Below, in pieces: positions 34,999-48,077 of a stretch of DNA of 64,000 nucleotides (within the stretch, counting starts at the first letter, position 1; each line of letters starts with the position of its first letter). The stretch comes from Guyanagaster necrorhizus. Taxonomy: Eukaryota; Basidiomycota; Agaricomycetes; Agaricales; Physalacriaceae. Where the stretch lies: NCBI RefSeq assembly GCF_019112545.1, contig NW_025064904.1, forward strand, positions 610,383 to 674,382. Direction: 5' to 3'. A program made the position numbers and the translations under genes. Below the pieces are notes generated by a model. That model saw only the letters and a program-made list of their open reading frames with translations. It did not search any database and had not been told where the DNA came from.

Positions 34999-37900
34999 TC
35001 AAACCGGTTTGCCCAGCGACCGAAGCACTCCCGACGCCTTCGCCCGCTCCTTCCCCGTCACAGCCACCCCGTCCACCACCCGTACCCCCACACATCCCGC
35101 CATCACCAGCCCACGGTATGCAAGTCGCCCGACGTATACCGGATCAGGTAGCCCCCGTCGGAATCCCCTGTCCAGCTCCGCCCATCCCTCCGCTGTTCTC
35201 TTCAGCACTGGTGCATACCATCCCAATGTGCACGGGTTCATCCGGCAGTCAACCTCCTCCAGCTCCTCCATCCCTCGCAGCGTGCGTACGATTCCTTGTG
35301 TTGTCTCCAGTCGGCACCCAACAACTGACAGTCGCTTCACGCGTCGCAACCCACGTAATGGTTCGATGCTCTTCAGCTGGTTGTAGTTCAGGTTGATGAT
35401 TCGCACATTGGGCACCATTTGTGCGAACATCGTCGGCAGCTCCCGTATTGCGCAGCCAGCAACTTCAAGATAATACAAGTTGTAACATGCCTCGTCGGCA
35501 AACAACGACTTGGGCACCTTGTTTCCGCTGACGTACAGCCGCTTCACGTCCCGGACATCCCGCGTCGCCAACACATACGTCGCGTTTTGATTCCGAGCGC
35601 TCAGCTTCTCCAGGCGACAAAGTCGATCGAGTCCTCCTACTGTCTTCAAACAGTTGCCATCGAGATACAACGTTCGCAGTGCAACTAGTCCCCCGACCTC
35701 TGCCTTCTTTATCCGGTTCCCGCTCGCACGAAGAATCCTCAATTTAGCAAGTCTCCCGATATCAAGTTCTGCAAGTTGGTTGTCCTCGACGTGCAGCACC
35801 ACCAGCTGAGAGAGTCTCTCAACTCGTTTCAGCCCCTCGATCCGGTTCCCGCTGAGATTCATCACTTCTACCTTGGCCCAGTGTCCGATATCCACAACAC
35901 CACGAAGACAGTTACCTGCCAGGCTCAGTTTAATAAGCTGTAGCGCTTCCAGTCCCTCCAGCGAAGTTATCCGGTTACCATCTGCTTTGAGTTCTCGTAG
36001 GTTCCGTAGACACGAAAGTTCTAAAACTAACATCAGAAAAATTTCCTTAAAACATCGTTGTGTAAAAGAACCTTACGTCTGAGAGAATCAAGCTCATTCC
36101 CACACACATCCAAACTCTCCAGTGCCCCCAGATGTCCAAAACTGGTCAAACTCGTTAACCGGTTGTCCGCAACTCCCAGCGTCCGTATTCCCTTTGGCAC
36201 ACCGCTCAAGTACGTCAGCGCATTACTGTTCAGAGAGCAGACGGAGAGACTGGGCATCAGTTCGCCTAAACGAGCAACACTCTCCAGTCCCCGTCCTTTG
36301 AGATCAACACACCGAATGGTCTCCCAATGGGGATGCCACGGCTCAACATCCGTCAATATCTGCACCAGCCGGTCATGAGCAACTCCAAACGAGCACTCGG
36401 TGAGGAAGCTTGCGTTAACGGAGGTGGCGGGTTTGAAGGTAGCCGGGGCTCTGAAACTTAACGTTCCCTCACCCTTGGTTCTCACCCACGAAGTCGAACG
36501 GGGACTCTGGAGTGCAGCTTCCATCAGATCCGCGATTCTCTTGGTCCGAGTGCTCATGCCCGGACTCGACTGGAAGCTTGACCCGAGCATATCAGACCCT
36601 GAAACAGTGCTCTCACTACGACTGACATTTCGGCCCAACCCCCGTATCTGACCGTCCCGTTTTCCGTCTGAAAAACTGACGCTTCGTGGATGCACAGTAG
36701 CCTTGGTGACTGGTGTACTCAATGGTGTGTTGTAGTTATAGTTCTTGAGTGCAGGCCTGACGACTGGTCGTCCCGATGTGTCGGGATCCGGAGAAGACGG
36801 AGGGTCGTCCTCGACAACGACGGGGACAAGAGGAGGGTCTTCGTCTGCCGAATCTGTAGAAATGTCTCCCGTCATCACAACCACGACCTCGTCAGTCTCG
36901 AAACTCGTCAGTCCTATCTCTTCTTCATCGTCTTCCTCTTCTGTGACGCGACTGAGCTCGATGTCCGTCCTTCTGTCCTCTCCGTGCTCCTCCTCGTCGC
37001 CATCCCTCAAGCTCTCAATGTCACCAAACACGTCTGCACTACTACTTTGGTCATCGCCCTGCTGATCCTGCCTGACCCATCGCATTTGTCTGGGGTCATA
37101 GACCATATCACCCATCCGCGCCGGCATCGCAACTTCCGCAGGCCGGATCGTCAGTAGCTGCTTCTTATCGCTCGGTCCCGCATGCTTAACGTAGCTCCCA
37201 GCCGTAAGGGTCGAGCCGGTTGTTGTCGATGAGGATACTAGCCGGTTGAGGTCATCGGACCAAAGCGAGGGGTAAGGTGGTTGCGAGACTTGAAGACGCG
37301 CTACTCCCGCTGCCACAACATCCACCGCAGCTTCTCCTCTCTCCTTCGGATTCGGTTCGTAGCTTGCACTTGTCGACCCTGGGGCAGGTGGTTCAGATAG
37401 CGTACGCTCATCATGATAATAGCTCGCCTCTACGTCTGAGCTACTCGAAAAGACGCGTTTCCCGGAAGCTTTGTTGCTTACCGGTGGGCTTTGCACGTTG
37501 TCGCGTATCGCAGCCATAAGGTTGGCAGCATCTTGACGATACTTGGAGGAAGAGTAGCCGGGACGGATGGCAGGGGCTGGTGGGGAGCTGTTGCTTTTGC
37601 CTATGTGTAATGTAAAGAAAGAAAAGAGAGGAATGAATGAACACACACTTGTTACAGTTGAGACGGTGGAGAAATCTTTAGCACTCCTGATCTGCTGCAT
37701 GAGCTCTCGTGACTCGCCTAGATATTGCTTTCCATATATGCGTGGTCGTGATATCCGGATGTCCTCCTCAGAGTAGTCGCTCCGTGGGGAGAGCTTGACG
37801 CGTTTGGCCGACCTGAGACGAAAAAAGTCGTCTGCATCTTCCGAGTGCGACGGCGTGGGTTCAGACGAAGGAAATGATGGTGAAGGGGCAATAGAGTCGA

Positions 37901-38363
37901 CAAGTGCCGATAGATGTTCGCGAGTATAAGTGTCGTATTGGAAGTGGAATAGTTTGAGGGCGCCCGGTGTACGTGTAGCAATGGGCTGGGGGGGTAGATT
38001 TGGTGTTGATTGAAAAGCTGGTGGTGGGATAGGTACGGTGAATGTAAACTTGGCATTGTTAGGTAGGGTGGGTGGCACCAAGCTCGTCGTGGGATGGGGC
38101 GGCGGCGAGGGCGGATCAAACATGCGCTCCAGAGGCAGCGGCGAGAAGAAATCCTTGACTCGTGTCTTGCCCGGTGTACGGGCAGGAGGGAGGGCGGAGT
38201 GCACGAGAAAAGTGCCGGCAGAGTAGTTGTTGTCCTTGTCAGTGGCGGGAGTAGATATGACGGTGGCAAGCGGGGCGGTAAGCGAGATCGAGCGGGTACA
38301 GTCATCGTCGTCGTCGGGCCACTCGTCAGCAAGCTCTGACGTCTGCCAGGCCGGCGTGGCCAT
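34999..38363 (-). CDS. Leucine-rich-repeat spindle-pole scaffold, Cdc11/Nud1-like
   Basis: This family anchors the septation initiation or mitotic exit network at the spindle pole body. The start is MATPAWQTSELADEWPDDDD, a form typical of fungal members. The first 700 or so residues are polar and largely disordered, with acidic patches. The C-terminal third has many LRR units: LESLDVCGNELDSLR, LRELKADGNRITSLEGL, VEVMNLSGNRIEGLKRVE, LRILRASGNRIKKAEV, RIINLNYNQLKSIEPL. A tail with ELEEVDCRMNPC caps it. Two introns are used, near 36021-36076 and in the STVT/SKSNSS region (37590-37650). Length is about 1,080 residues. The name rests on architecture and the start motif. Confidence 0.8.
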
Positions 38364-38569
38364 ATTCGTCTCGAGGTGGTCGACGTTCGTGGTCAACAAA
38401 CGATATTGGTTGCACGTGATCGCGATTTGGCTCTGTATGCCTGCGGTCTTCCGACCTCGCCTTTTTAAGCTAGTTCGACGACGGCGAAACTCCCGCCACT
38501 TCAGCGTTCCTAGAGGCGGGGTGATTAAATTTCCCGAATTTCCGATAATTTCAATTCTCTACTCCTTTC

Positions 38570-39415
38570 TTTCTTCGGATTCTACGTCTGTCTAGATTCT
38601 CGAGTCTATCGCTGTTGCGCACTACACTTGTGTACTCGTTAGCTTAGAGCCTTGGCTGGCTGCCTATCTGTCTCGTTGGCCGCCAGTTTGTTCTTCCCTG
38701 CTGAAACATCGCGGAGCTCCTCCTGTGTCTTCGATTTCCCTCCAAATTCATTTTTGATCGATCACAATTGCTTAGTATATATCGAAGAAAAGGATACCGG
38801 GTTAGTCTCAATGAGCGCTGGTGCTAACTGTATTTGTGCGACCATAAACCTTGATACCACTCTCCAATTGCTATTCCGTATTGATACTCCTCTATTTTTT
38901 GCCTCGTACTTCTTCATCATGATTCTCTCCGTGTTTCTATTCATCATGCCGACGTACAGCATTCCTACACGGCAATAAATTTTGGTTTCAGTAGCACATC
39001 GGCCGCTGCAATTACCGGATCTTCCGAGATGCATGTCATCCCAGTTTCTGGTAAGTATCTACCCTCGAGCCAGTCATTGTCCTATGATAAAGCCACACAC
39101 GTTATAGGGACGATCTCAGTTCACCTCCGCCGGCTCAACTGTTTTGCGGACCTCCTTGTTGCTCAGACCTCGGATTTACCTCCTCCGATGCTATAGTATG
39201 ATTTATCGGGCCCGTCCCGTAACACTCTCTGGCTTTGAACTTGATTCTAATTTCAGTTCTTTGGTCCACCATTTGCTCTCTGTGTTCATCCTGTGTTTTA
39301 CAGGAACGTACACAGACTCTGTAGACAGTAACTACAGCCGGTATAGCTCAACTCATTACTGCGTTGATTCTATTTACTTTTCCGCCAGTAGCCTCGATTA
39401 GGTGCCGACACTGCC
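38570..39415 (+). other. Possible spliced, weakly coding plus-strand transcript
   Basis: A strong intron-like segment lies at about 39051-39108 (GTAAGTATC...GTTATAG), with an acceptor-like TTTCAG near 38990. Joining the flanks gives a short frame that reads across the splice (EMHVIPVSG-TISVHLRRLN) and then stops. An earlier frame at 38652-38978 has hydrophobic pieces. The unit would be divergent from the Cdc11-like gene. A non-coding RNA or a short secreted peptide are equally possible. Confidence 0.3.
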
Positions 39416-39591
39416 CGAGGTTTCAAAACGACTTGTTTATGGAAGCCGACTCAGTTTGCCTCTAAGCTCGATTTACAGTTCGTCTTCGTGTCTGACTGAT
39501 GATAAGCGATCCTCACTCACTTCGTTGACAATACTACCGTAATGCATAGGCGTCGACCTCTGCTCTAGCGGTGTCGTTACTAGCCATCCCC

Positions 39592-40312
39592 TTCTTCTTG
39601 ACATGTATTGTGATCCTGATGATCGTATATATGTTTATCAGGTCTCTTGATGTTTCAGAAACAGAGAAAGCAGCGTTCGAATGGCACCCCGTTTTTCGGT
39701 CTTTGCTGCGAACCTAGGGCCGAGGCTGTACGGAGACTTTCACTTACCTTGCTTACTCTCGCTCGCTCCAGTTTGTCCTGATGTATACACTGAAGGGTGT
39801 CTATATGTGCCTTTGGATTTTGACTTGATGGTGATCCTTATGGCTCTGCAGGGCGATCTGTCTCTATGAGTATGAGGGCTCGGTACATGTCCTCAAAACG
39901 TGAGTCAAAGTAAGCGCACAGCCCATTCACTAGTGTTGCGACCAGGTCAAACGCCATCCCATTTCAGAATCTCGTCTTAGAGCTTCGCGCTGCTTACTAG
40001 GTATCCGGTCCCTTTCCATCCATATGATTTGATGGTTCATCATGATACTTTTGACATTTCTGGTCGTATATAGCCTCCGAACGTCAGACTTTACTCTTAC
40101 CTACCACAATAGCTCTTTCTCATGTGCCCTCTGGCATATATTGTGATAGCTGCGGGTCATTGGACGTATCAGCATCTTTTCCACCGGGTACCAAGCATGT
40201 CCGGATATCGCACCACAGTTGTGATGTTGATCGTCGTCATCAAAACTCATAGGTGAATATCCTTCCATGATCTACATGTGCCTTTTGACGTATATTGTGA
40301 TGACGGTGATTG
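39592..40312. repeat. Diverged short repeat, about four copies
   Basis: The core CATGTGCC-TTTGACGTATATTGTGAT or a variant recurs near 39592, 39803, 40121 and 40274. The best pair is GGCATATATTGTGATAGC and GACGTATATTGTGATGAC. The spacing is irregular (150-320 bases). It could be an old tandem duplication or a recurring RNA or protein-binding element. Confidence 0.45.
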
Positions 40313-43300
40313 TAACAATTTGTTCTCTCAGGTTATCACTCTTTTCTATGTTTCAGAGCAACCACAGATCTTCATTTGAGTTCTCTTTGCTCGGACTCTA
40401 ACACAAGCAAATGTTAACGACATGTTATTCGCCAATCTGATGAAATAAGGGCTTACTGACTACACAGACACGGTTAATCGACGACGATTCACTCACTCGC
40501 CTACAGTTATCCAAGGTGTACAGACATGAGTTTGGCTCTTGACCCAGACCTACTTTAATTCTGTCAGAAATCCTTCCCCGAGTTACTGATCACACATCTC
40601 ACACTCTGTCCCTTTTCCAGTCACCATCTTACGTTCGAGAACACGGCGGTGCAACCCTCAAGCGTTCCACGTGATCGCGCGACCGACGCCCTTACCACTT
40701 TGGGAAAGGGCGCAGTTGACATTCATAGCCCGACTATATTAATGACAGATGTGAACTGTCAATGAGCATCGTTCGAGCTGGTTCGTTCCCCACGATCGCT
40801 GGGTGTGCCTGTGAAAATCCCATTATACCTCAAACTCGTCCCTCCGACCCTCCGCCCCTGCGACGAGTTTTAGGCAGGCAGGCTATTTTGGACTCTGGAG
40901 GGCAGATGAAATGGCGGATGTCCTCTGGATGTCGTCTCTGAGACAGGCACATGTGTTTATGATATTATTTCCTTGAATCCTAAATATCTACCTTCGAACT
41001 GTGAGGACGGTCCATCGAGGAATGGGTGTGAAACATCCATACGGTATGCACCACTCAAAATCTCCTTAATTAAATCTCACATTAGCGTTTCCCGAATCAG
41101 ATAGAATCCGCTTCTGTAGCTCTGAGTCTACTTAGTACTTATCAACGCTCACTCCCCGATATCATGGCCGAAACCCAAGCTTGGCATAGATCTCCAGCCA
41201 CTTACAGCCACATGCGCAATGTTCCCGCGTAAAATGCTGATTTACAACTCCGGAGAGGCGATTAATCACTACGGCGTTCGAATTTCCATCTGAATTTCGT
41301 CATTTATCCATGATCTTTGTCAAATATTATTTGGGCCGAGGCGGTAGGGTTGGGGTGGGTGGTAAGTATCTCTATGCACCCAGGCTTCTTTACTATGGGC
41401 TAAGTTGACTTTGACGTGTATGATTGCTAACGATTATGTTCATCACCTTGGGTCAGGGAGTCTTGAACGATCCCGTCAAACCGGTGTTTACTTATTCGAT
41501 GGTATGTGGATAGTGAGTTTCAACTTCTTCATATATTTATAGTAGTCTAACCTGTCGATCCTGTCAGAAATAACTTAGCACAAACTATAATGCCATACAG
41601 CGAGAAAAGTCCGCATTGACAGGCATTGCCTGACCTCCCTTCGGTGAGGACCGATGTAAACATTGACTGCGGAGGGGGGGCAGGCAACCGGGATATAACG
41701 TCCCATAGATACGGTAATATAATATCAACGACGCTCCAGACCTGTGGGAGCGATTTCGAATGTATGAATCTCCAAAGCATCAACTTTGACTTTATTCGAC
41801 CAGGGTTGTTTTCGTTACGACTCTCCATAAAAGTGGATCTGGTCTGGGCTTCCCGAACTCCAGTACCGACCTCGAGGAAAGCTGTCAACCGCAACCGCGG
41901 GGTGATGTCATTTGTTTTTTGATCTGGCCATTATGAAGACCTATGCCTATCCTGTGCCCGGCCTCGGACGACCTGGCTCGTTAAGGGAAATCTTCCCATC
42001 TTGTAGCGCTTTGTACTCTGGCCTTGTCTAGTGTCAAAGGCAAACCTGAAGATCGCCACGCCAGCATTCACCAGCGAGATGTCCCAACTTCGCTCGGCAC
42101 AGTTCAGTTTACTGTGGGACAAGGCGTTGCATTGAAAACTTTACGAGGGGTCGCGACATACATATATCAATGTCGTACATCTATGGTTGGTAGGCAACGG
42201 TCCCGACTAGTACAGTTCGCTTTCTGACATACTATATTGTTATCATGCATATGGTCTATCGAGCATATTGTGTTTCTCTGATACTGTCAACAGTGGCCCG
42301 TCCTTCTCAGCCACCCATTTAAATTGTCTTCCTCTTTCAGCGAGCCACGGCGGAATGAAAGGAACAGGAACCACAACCATACACGTACCGATCCCGAAGT
42401 CCGCATTTCATGGGTGGGTGTAACACATACCTACTGCGCACAAACGACCCTCCCTCGTTCTGCTCTCCCATGGGCCCGAACATCTAAACCCTACAAAGTC
42501 GAACCGCGATTGCCACCGGACCGTTCAACGCTGAACTCGTCTTCCCCTGCGTTTCCACAGTACCTGATGATCCGTACGCCTGCGATCTTCTAATCTTTTC
42601 TTGGTCAGGTGATAAAATAAATCTCCGCTCAGATTTAGACCCATCACCACATGTTGGGGAGTTGGTCGGTGCAGGGTGGATTCAAAAGAGCTTCTACATA
42701 GATTCATGATTTCACAATCATTTCCCAGTCTGCTTCCGCAAGATTTCGTCAAATATCTCGTCCCGGACCCGATAGTTCGCAACATACCCGCTCGACGAAG
42801 CAACAGTCCTTGGTGGGGAAATCAATCTTTTCTCAGCGTAGGTGATTAATGAAAGAATCTCTCCGACACGATCAAGGTTCCTCACGGTTAATCCCCTCAT
42901 GTTTGCAAAGGGGTGCAAAACAGAGGAGTGGGATACGTGTGAATTCGAAGGTCCGATGTGCACCGGAAAGCTCCCAGGAGAGAAAGTTAGTTCGAGTTTC
43001 TTCTTCTATAGTCGCTTTATCTACTCAGCTTCCTGCGACCATCGTCTCGACGCTTTACTAGATTTGCGTCATGGGAAATGATAGCAATCTGCGTCACCAA
43101 GCCAGGGTCTTCTGATGTATTCCGTCTCTCGGTGTGCCTAGATTCTGAAGTTGCGTCCGGTAACGGCGAGTAACGCTTTCGTGGGTTCCGGTTGGAATGC
43201 CGAACCACAGCTCGTTTGGAACGTTTCCGTCGAAGCACGGAGTTGTTAGTGAGAAGATAGACACATAGGCGCAGTACTGCATATTGGGTCGTTCGATTAA

Positions 43301-44193
43301 TTACTACAATATGTCGCAAGCATGCTTCACCTAGTGCTCCAGGAAACCTACCTTTTCAAGCTAGCATTCGCATCATTGGAGCTGTCAGCCTCGCAGATAT
43401 CATGCTGCATCCCCGCACGTAAATAATAGATTCCAAGACCTCCGATGAGATGGACTGGCTCATTCCGGGTAGTCCTTGTGTAAATCCCACTCTAGCCGGC
43501 GGGGAGGAACGAGGAACGAGGGGAAATGAGAAGAAAAAGAACCGTAATTGCTTGCGTATGATCCGCCGCTGCGCAGTGATTGGGTTTTCACCAAACCCAT
43601 GGACCAATGAGGGGGGGTCGGCCGTTATAAGTGAGTGCGACAAAGAGTGTCGGTGCCTGGGATCAGGATCAGGGCATGATAAGGACGATCCATAGAGAGC
43701 GCTTTACTTGTGCGCGTTGAGCCTAGATCCAGCTGCCGGACTAACGGTTTACCACAAGAAGTTTGCGATCCATAAGGACAGGTCCAAGCACTCGTGGAGT
43801 TAAAAGTTATGTGGGATTGCTTTGTTAACGGAAAAAGGGAAAGGATCAAGTAGGTACAACTTTGTCCTTCGATGCAGTTGAATTATTATTACGCTATAAT
43901 GGTAGAGTGTCACAAGATATGTGCGTACGTGAAGCTTGATGTGTTTGCGGAATTGTCCATGCTATCTATTGAAAGAAAACTTGCGAGATGAGATATGCTG
44001 GTGGCTGATGGTTGATGCTGTTGATGAAAAACAAATAAGCAATGCTAGAAGTTGGTTTGAGGCGATGCGGTGTACTGGTATGCGCGCTGAATAGTAAATC
44101 ACCATCAGTTCCTGGAGCCTCGAACAGAATGATAAATTAAATTTTACCCACAGGCATGTTTGTTTGAGAAAATGGATCGAATGAGGTTCAAGA

Positions 44194-44922
44194 TCAGTGC
44201 CGCAGTGGGGCTCTTAGGTTGGAGGAGGTTGGCCTCAGGAGCAAAGGTCTTCGCATATTGGTGATGCGGCGGATCAGAAATTTATCAAAGTCGAGGGCGC
44301 CCGGAGAAGATGAATGAAGAGCATCTGGATTATCCAGGATAGCGTCGCGAGGTCCCGGGATGCACCCTGACGAAGACAATCTCGGGGGGGGTGAGAGACG
44401 TTCAAGTCTCCTACGAGAAGAGAGCTCAGAGACTGGGCTCGGGAACACGGGAGAGAACCCTGTAATTTTGTATGTTGCGCTCGCTTTTACCACGGGAGAT
44501 GGTTGGTTCTCGCTGTCACCCGGAATGAACGTAGGAGGCTTGGGCCACGAGTCCGGTTTAGACGTAGTTTCGGAAGTAAACTTGGAAGTACGGGTGGAGG
44601 TAGATCCAGAAGGAGTGGGTGACGGGGAAGGATGCATTGATTTGAAACGATGCGGAGAAAACACGGGAAAGTGGTATAGGTATGGTTCTGGATCCTGGTG
44701 GTTGTGCACAGAGGAAGGTCTGAGCATGTAGTTTGCAGATGGAGAAAGATTAGAGATAAGTGGAGACATTTCAAAAAGCAGCTCTGGAGATATTTGATCC
44801 TGAATGGGAGACAAATGCGGAGACAAAGCCTGTTTTTGTCGAGATGGAATCTCAATGGGTGTCGTAGGCCGACGAGAGAAGGGAAGGGTCTCTTCGGTGA
44901 GCTGGCGTGTAGAAAGATCCAT
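44194..44922 (-). CDS. Ser/Pro-rich hypothetical protein
   Basis: An intronless frame of about 242 codons from the ATG of MDLSTRQLTEETLPFSRRPT. Repeated short S-P steps occur (SPHLSPI, PSPSPTPSGSTSTR, FSPVFPSPVSELSS). The C-terminal half has basic clusters (SSRRRLERLSPPPR; RRITNMRRPLLLRP). No folded domain is recognised. S/T-P spacing suggests proline-directed kinase sites, which is inference. The track of open sequence continues upstream but without an ATG. Confidence 0.5.
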   Translation of the reverse strand: MDLSTRQLTEETLPFSRRPTTPIEIPSRQKQALSPHLSPIQDQISPELLFEMSPLISNLSPSANYMLRPSSVHNHQDPEPYLYHFPVFSPHRFKSMHPSPSPTPSGSTSTRTSKFTSETTSKPDSWPKPPTFIPGDSENQPSPVVKASATYKITGFSPVFPSPVSELSSRRRLERLSPPPRLSSSGCIPGPRDAILDNPDALHSSSPGALDFDKFLIRRITNMRRPLLLRPTSSNLRAPLRH

Positions 44923-45769
44923 GGGTATGATCTGGGAAGAATATACGACCGGAGTGATTGTATCCCTGCACAACGGCGTAATGAGCTGATATGACTCTAC
45001 TGAGATCTGGACGGTCAAATTAACAAAAATTTTAGCCGCCAATGTGATAAGAGCTCACGTTGTGGCGGCAATTAAGATGCAAGTGGAGCTAACTTTGAGT
45101 GAAGGTAGTTTGTCTCGCTTTTTGTGTATTGATTAAGGAGTTGTATGCGGACACGGTGAAGCGAGGAAGGAATTTGACAGGGCTTGAGGCCAGCGTTCTA
45201 GGCTTGAACTGAATATAAAGAAGAAAGAAGAAGAATGAGATGAGCATCGACCACCAGGGAATCTAAGGGTGGTACTGACCGCAAACTGGCCGGGAACTCT
45301 AGCTTACGGTTGGGTTCCCTGACTTGACGAACGACTGCTGTGGCGTGCGAACCACGATACAGGACTAGCAACGCGCCAAGTAAAAGGCTGAACGACCGCA
45401 ACTGCAACTGCAACGTGTCAGATACGCGAGAAAAGAAGGTGGAAGAACGGAGGAAGGACGAAAAAGCAAACAAAAAGGCTCACGGCAGAAGGAAATAAAA
45501 ATACTTTTCCGTTCTGGGCGAGCTGCCACGTGCCACGACTCGCCCGCCTCGGGCTGGTGGTCCTAACAAGAAACAAGAAACAAGAAACAAGCGTGTGCCA
45601 TTGTTCTCGATGGGAAAAGGAATGATATTGGAACGATGAATGATGGAACACAGGAGAAGGAATTGGAAACTGGGATTTCCCGGGCCAGCCTATGACGTCA
45701 CTAGCGCAGCATACATACATGCACATCGGTGACGCCCTTCCCTCTTCTCTGAATCGTACCACCACCACC
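44923..45769. other. Intergenic region before the VIP1-like gene
   Basis: About 850 bases without a recognisable gene. It contains the heptamer repeat at 45565-45591. The last 150 bases are the likely Vip1-like promoter and leader. No TATA box is evident. Confidence 0.4.
45565..45591. repeat. About four copies of AACAAGA
   Basis: Head-to-tail 7-base units, ending ACAAGCG. They lie about 180 bases upstream of the Vip1-like ATG. Confidence 0.8.
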
Positions 45770-46887
45770 ATGTCCCCCACCCACACCGTTCACGTACGTC
45801 GTTCTTGTCGTCCTTGTCCTTGTCCTCGTCGTCCTCTCTCATCAATTTTCTGTCGCAGGTATCAGGTATCGCCTCAACAACCACCGAGGCGAGCCTTCAC
45901 GATTTCTTTACGTATGTCACATCATCGATCGTCTATCTGTGTAGTACTAAATTATGTTCGTGTCTAGCTTCTGTGGAACGTGAGACCATTCCAATTCCAT
46001 TTCGCCGTCCAGCCGCCTTACCCGCAGTCGTCCAGAATCAACTCCATCGATTTCAGGGATCCAGACAAGACTGCTGTTATCCAGTTTGAGAAGCCCTCGG
46101 CTGCAAAGACCGCTCTTATGGTGCGCCGCTCGCCAAATAGAACAAGGTTCCCCGCTCAGTCTTTATCTTTCAGCTTAATGGCGGTGCTTTGGATGGCGCC
46201 ACTCTTTCCGTCACTACTGATGCCCTGCCGTCTGATGAAGAGGATGAACATAAAGAAGGCACTCCTCTCCAACAATCCGACAAACCTCGAGCTGGGAGTA
46301 CGTTATTATTTCCCGCGTTTTCTTATCGCTCATCAGTTGTCGTCAGTTGCGGCGGAATATCTCGCAAAGGGTTACACCCTTTCAGACCAGATTCTGCAGC
46401 GTGCGATTGAGATCGATAGTAAGTGTGGTTCCTTTAATGTCGCATCTGTGTTGTTGACCTTGCATACAGACAAGCAAGGAATTTCGAAACGCTTCCTAGA
46501 ATACTTCCAATCGTTTGATTCCAAACTCGGCGAGCGCACTCTCGGTCCAGACAAGACCATCTCCGGCAAAGTCCATGAGACCGTCACTGCCGCTGCTCAG
46601 CAGGCTAAGACTGTCGACGCCCAGAAAGGTTACTCCAAGATTGCAGGAGAGGTAATTCAAACAATTTGATATCCTCTGCGCCTTCCTGATATGCGCCATT
46701 ATAGTATTACGAGAAGGCTCTGGCGTCGCCGCTTGGCGTTAAAGTCAAAGAGTTTTATACGACAACCTCGAAGCAAGTTCACGATATTCACGAGGAGGCA
46801 CGTCGTATCGCTGTTCAACATAAAGCTTCCCCCGCTCCTGTTGGTAGCCCAGAACCCTCCCCAGCGCCGGCTTCTGCTTCTGCTTGA
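45770..46887 (+). CDS. vip1: RRM-domain protein, Vip1-like
   Basis: Fungal Vip1 proteins carry one RRM and were linked to the actin cytoskeleton. The spliced start is MSPTHTVHVSGIASTTTEAS, giving RRM beta-1 (VHVSGI). Then LHDFFTFCGTINSIDF, TAVIQFEKPSAAKTALMLNG (RNP-like), and GALDGATLSVTTDA complete the RRM. The C-terminal half is helical: IAAEYLAKGYTLSDQILQRA, then ISKRFLEYFQSFDSKLGER, VTAAAQQAKTVDAQKGYSK, and a Pro/Ala tail ending SPAPASASA. About seven introns are used and the frame holds. The last RRM junction needs the acceptor at CCAG before AATCAACTCC. Length is about 260 residues. Confidence 0.85.
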
Positions 46888-47109
46888 TTCGATTTAGGGT
46901 CAAGACGCTTTACGATAACAAGACGTTGTAATAGTATCAATGATAGTAGTGTACAATATTGTTAAGTGTAAATAAATAGATACACGTCGCAATTCTTGTC
47001 CGAATATTTCGGCCGCCACAGGATTCACTCGATAAGACCATGTCGGCCGAATCACGGAGGGGAGAAGAATAACAGGATAAAAGCTAGTAAATTCCATGCT
47101 ATCTAGGAC

Positions 47110-48077
47110 ATGGCCAACGATACTGACAAGACCGGATGGTCTGCAAATCTGTACAACAAGAACGCTCCCTTCGTATATTCCAATGCGTTCACAGCGCCTG
47201 TCCTCCAGATGCTTTCACCCCAAGCGGGAGAGAAGATAATCGATTTTGGGTGTGGTAGTGGAGAGGTGACGCTTGAATTAGAAAAGATCGTCAAGGGGAA
47301 GGAAGGTGGACGCGTCGTCGGCGTAGATTTCAGTGACAGTATGGTGAGGGCTTCTCCGTTTGCTAGAATCTGCGCGGTTGCTGACCGTATAATGATATAA
47401 AGATCACCAAGGCTAGAGCACGAGGACTAGAACACGCGTATGTCGCCGATATCCAGGACTTGCCTAACCTACCTATCGGTGTGGACATCAAGTTTGACGC
47501 GGTGTTCACGAACGCGGCATTGCATTGGTGCAAACGCAATCCGAGGGGCGTCCTGCAGAGTGCCAAGAGGGTACTGAAGCCTGGTGGGAGGATCGCTGGC
47601 GAGATGGGCGGCTTCATGAATTGCATTGGTGAGCTGTGAGTTTCTGTGACTTGGCCAGGGCTGATGCTGCAACAGGCATCAGAAGTGCGCTGCACAAGGC
47701 TCTGCAGACCAGAGGGTACGATGTAGGTTCCATGGATCCGTGGTATTTTCCGTCAGTAGAAGACTACACAGAGGTCCGTTGTGTGTTGCAGCTATCTCTT
47801 GAAGAATGTCGATGATGCTTGCCAGGTTCTCAAGGCCGAGTCGTTTGAGCCCATCGAGATTACTTTGACACCGCGGGTGACAGCGCTCCCGGCAGGCGTG
47901 TTTGGCTGGCTGGCCGTGTTCGTTCGACCCATGATATTGAAGGATTTCAGTGACGAAGAGGCGACGAAGATCATGAGGGAGATCGAGGAGACATGTAGGA
48001 TTGACTGCCAGGACAGACAAGGACGCTGGCAAATGTTGTATATGAGGTTGAGGTTCAGTGCTGTCTGGAAGCAGTAA
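47110..48077 (+). CDS. SAM-dependent methyltransferase (class I)
   Basis: The SAM-binding motif I is IIDFGCGSGEVTLELE, followed by VVGVDFSDSM. Motif II and III regions are KFDAVFTNAALHWC and VLKPGGRIAGEMGGF. The start is MANDTDKTGWSANLYNKNAP. The C-terminus has YFPSVEDYTE and then VLKAESFEPIEITLTPRVT. Those two blocks are joined by a 52-nt intron (about 47774-47825); otherwise a frameshift appears. It resembles trans-aconitate or malonyl-CoA-type methyltransferases, but the substrate is unknown. Length is about 270 residues. It follows the Vip1-like gene by about 220 bases on the same strand. Confidence 0.9.

Larger units (their letters stand above)
38364..44193. other. 5.8-kb region without a confident gene
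   Basis: No protein domain is recognisable. The first part (38570-40700) has plus-strand splice-like signals and a diverged repeat, listed separately. The 41.5-43.9 kb part has scattered frames under 120 codons with no family signal. It may hold untranslated exons or regulatory DNA. Confidence 0.4.

Noticed and set aside
44194..45042. Longer version of the Ser/Pro-rich protein beginning at 45042
   Set aside because: The first codon there is TTG, not ATG; the first usable ATG is at 44922.
47770..47830. Frameshift in the methyltransferase
   Set aside because: A 52-nt GT-AG intron joins VEDYTE to VLKAESFEP in frame and matches the family pattern.
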